Origin: JBCCIM01 sp965263205 | GTDB lineage: Bacteria > Bacteroidota > Rhodothermia > Rhodothermales > JAHQVL01 | DNA length: 64,000 nucleotides | Direction: 5' to 3' | NCBI GenBank assembly: GCA_965263205.1 | Contig: CBDHHF010000032.1 | Location: 248,001 to 312,000 of the forward strand | Shown: piece by piece, positions 62,201 through 64,000 of the stretch | Numbering within the stretch: position 1 is the stretch's first letter | Layout of the letters: each line of letters starts with the position of its first letter | Translations under genes and position numbers: made by a program | Notes under the pieces: model-generated | Told to the model about the DNA's origin: nothing | The model's database searches: none | Seen by the model: only the letters and a program-made list of their open reading frames with translations

Positions 62201-64000
62201 ATGAAGAACGCTATTCCCCACATGCGCGTTTTACTTATGATTCGCCTCCCATTTTTTTTGCGTAAATCCAGTTTTCAGCATATAGCTGTTTACTTGCCGT
62301 TCGTCTGGCTCGCTGCTTTTATTCTATTGAGCGTACCCGCAACGGCGCAGCGAACACTCTTTACGAACTACACCCTGGATGATGGTTTGCCACAATCCCA
62401 GGTCTACGACATTTTGCAAGATGCCAGGGGCTACATCTGGTTTGCCACGTATGGCGGCGGTGCCGCTCGATTCGACGGTACCCAGTTTGAGCTCTTGTCT
62501 GACTTATCGAATGCACCGCATTACCGGGTCGTATACGATATTCATGAAGACAAAAGCGGAAAACTGTGGTTTGCTACGGGCAACGGTGTTTTGTGTTACG
62601 ACGGCTATAATACCAAAATATTATCAATTACAGATGGGCTTGCAGACAACCGGGTGCAAGCTATTTGGGAAGCGCAAGACGGTGCCATGTGGTTTGCCAC
62701 AGTAAATGGAGTCTCAAGATACGATGGCACATCCTTTACATCTTATACCCGCGAGCAGGGCCTCCCACATCCAAATGTTTCTGACATTGTCGAAGACGAT
62801 GCGGGTGTGCTATGGTTTGCAACGCAGAACGGTATTGGAAAATTTGACGGCAAAACCATCTCTGCTGTACCAGGGTTCGAACAGCTTTTTATCAGAGACT
62901 TACTACACGACGATACAGGCCGTTTGTGGGTTGGGACGGAGGAAGGGCTCTTCGTAGCTAAAGGAGATGAATTTCAAAGGTTTGGCATCGAAGATGGGCT
63001 GCCAGATCTTTTTGTACATAGCCTGCACATTGATAACGAAGGTACTTTCTGGCTTGGTACTCAGGAAGGGCTGGCAAAACTTGAAGATGGTGTAATCACA
63101 CAGGTAAGCTCGTTGCTTTTCGATGATATGCCCATTTGGAGCCTGGGCGGTGACAACGAAGGTAACTTGTGGGTTGGGACCTCAGGCGGTGGTGTTTTCA
63201 AACAGAGCCCATCGCCTTTTACGCACCTGAATGTACACGATGGGTTACCAGATGATGTCGTGTGGAATTTCACACAGACACAGGATGGCGCTATTTGGAT
63301 CGGCACGCTGAACGGGCTTGCTCGGTATAGTGGCGAAGAGGTGACAGCGTACAGTTCAGTAGACGGATTGTTGGCTGACGAGGTACGTGTTGTCCACGAA
63401 GACAAATATGGCACCTTATGGATCGGGACAGCTGCCGGTATTCAGGTATTCGAAAATGACGGATTTAGCACACCAACACCGCTAGCCGGCAAAAAGAGCA
63501 AAGTGCGGTCCATATATGAAGAGAAGGATGGCCTCTGGTTTTTATCTGATGAAGGCGCACTCTTTTTTGATGGTACAACGACCCGCATGTTACCGAACGA
63601 AGTGTTAGGCGCACGCCCTAATGCGATGATTCGTCATCCAAGCGGTGATCTTTGGTTTGCCACGCTTGATGGAGTTGTGAAGTACGACGGTAAAACGTAT
63701 ACCCGGTATGGGTCAAAAGAAGGAGTTGCACATCCTGCAAGTTTATCGATCAACATTGGTCCAGAGAACAATATTTGGGTGGGCACATACGGCGGCATCA
63801 CGCTGATTAGGCTCGAAGAAGATGGGACAAATCCGCAGTTTGACACCATCACCCGTGATGACGGTATGTCGGATGACGTCATCTATTTTGTAGAGTTCGA
63901 TGATCACAACTACCTGTGGACCTGCACCAATAGCGGTCTGTATCGCCTCGATACGCCGGCCTACCTGACAATGGGGCAGAAATATGTAAAGTCATACGAC
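62201..64000 (+). CDS. Two-component-regulator propeller sensor, N-terminal part
   Basis: The frame is open to the right edge; about 600 residues are visible. The start is uncertain: ATG at 62201 is used, with 62189, 62222 and 62237 also in frame. A signal-anchor segment ('LPFVWLAAFILLSVPATAQ') is followed by tandem Reg_prop blades with the repeating 'G.LWFAT..GV.RYDG..F' form (for example 'ARGYIWFATYGGGAARFDG', 'SGKLWFATGNGVLCYDG', 'GAMWFATVNGVSRYDG'). In the family these periplasmic propellers are followed by a Y_Y_Y domain, a membrane helix and a kinase or HTH output, outside this window. It is likely a glycan-type or general sensor. Confidence 0.88.
   Translation, partial: MKNAIPHMRVLLMIRLPFFLRKSSFQHIAVYLPFVWLAAFILLSVPATAQRTLFTNYTLDDGLPQSQVYDILQDARGYIWFATYGGGAARFDGTQFELLSDLSNAPHYRVVYDIHEDKSGKLWFATGNGVLCYDGYNTKILSITDGLADNRVQAIWEAQDGAMWFATVNGVSRYDGTSFTSYTREQGLPHPNVSDIVEDDAGVLWFATQNGIGKFDGKTISAVPGFEQLFIRDLLHDDTGRLWVGTEEGLFVAKGDEFQRFGIEDGLPDLFVHSLHIDNEGTFWLGTQEGLAKLEDGVITQVSSLLFDDMPIWSLGGDNEGNLWVGTSGGGVFKQSPSPFTHLNVHDGLPDDVVWNFTQTQDGAIWIGTLNGLARYSGEEVTAYSSVDGLLADEVRVVHEDKYGTLWIGTAAGIQVFENDGFSTPTPLAGKKSKVRSIYEEKDGLWFLSDEGALFFDGTTTRMLPNEVLGARPNAMIRHPSGDLWFATLDGVVKYDGKTYTRYGSKEGVAHPASLSINIGPENNIWVGTYGGITLIRLEEDGTNPQFDTITRDDGMSDDVIYFVEFDDHNYLWTCTNSGLYRLDTPAYLTMGQKYVKSYD

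Noticed and set aside
1..64000. CRISPR array, rRNA operon or prophage
   Set aside because: No regularly spaced repeats, no rRNA motifs and no capsid, tail or packaging genes are seen; the lone integrase is not enough.

Overview
The window looks like a chromosomal segment from a free-living, probably marine, member of the Bacteroidota/Rhodothermota lineage. The pointers are a secreted dehydrogenase with a C-terminal type IX secretion sorting domain, a two-component-regulator propeller protein, a carboxypeptidase-regulatory-like secreted protein, many lipoproteins with Cys lipoboxes, and moderate (about 50%) GC with very frequent GCCGG/GCCGGC strings. The lineage is an inference from gene content. 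No ribosomal RNA is present to settle it.

Layout. 1-12.5 kb is housekeeping: the end of an SbcC-like ATPase, a flavin amine oxidase, a DMT-type exporter with a small outer-membrane protein, a MerR regulator, tRNA-Pro(GGG), a RodZ-like cell-shape protein, NAD-dependent DNA ligase (ligA), a sodium:solute symporter and a 7TM-HD (PgpH-like) phosphodiesterase. 12.5-24.5 kb carries a GntR regulator, a cytochrome-c-bearing sugar dehydrogenase exported by T9SS, a pilin-like protein, a metalloprotease-like lipoprotein, several unknown proteins, a SirB1-type transglutaminase-fold protein and a frameshifted pruA. 24.6-33.7 kb holds LolC/E- and MacB-type permeases, a peroxiredoxin-moaD-moaE operon, an MFS carrier, infA, purC and a frameshifted LacI regulator.

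34.0-38.3 kb is a tight five-gene operon: a MalK/UgpC-type ABC ATPase (frameshifted), a RibD-type reductase, a medium-chain dehydrogenase (frameshifted), a 6-pyruvoyl/carboxy-tetrahydropterin synthase homologue and a SAM methyltransferase. This combination reads like a small-molecule (pterin- or deazapurine-like) pathway that I cannot match to a named one. It is the best candidate here for an undescribed system. It is followed by a large CheR-PAS-kinase-receiver protein.

41.8-52.3 kb is accessory: an IS3-family orfB remnant, an orphan gene fragment, secreted proteins, a solitary tyrosine recombinase, a subtilase lipoprotein with a ricin-type domain and an ILDRY hexapeptide repeat, long gene-poor stretches, and short direct repeats that could be recombination sites. 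52.3-64 kb returns to cellular functions: rhodanese, miaA, a FIST sensor translationally coupled to a hybrid kinase, a glycosyltransferase-methyltransferase fusion, an RsbW-like kinase, an M61-like metallopeptidase, an amphi-Trp protein and the start of a large propeller sensor cut by the window edge.

Four otherwise intact genes (pruA, lacI, the ABC ATPase, the dehydrogenase) are each broken by a single-base indel, three of them beside G runs. That pattern suggests residual sequencing error rather than real gene decay. It should be kept in mind when reading start/stop calls between 22 and 37 kb.
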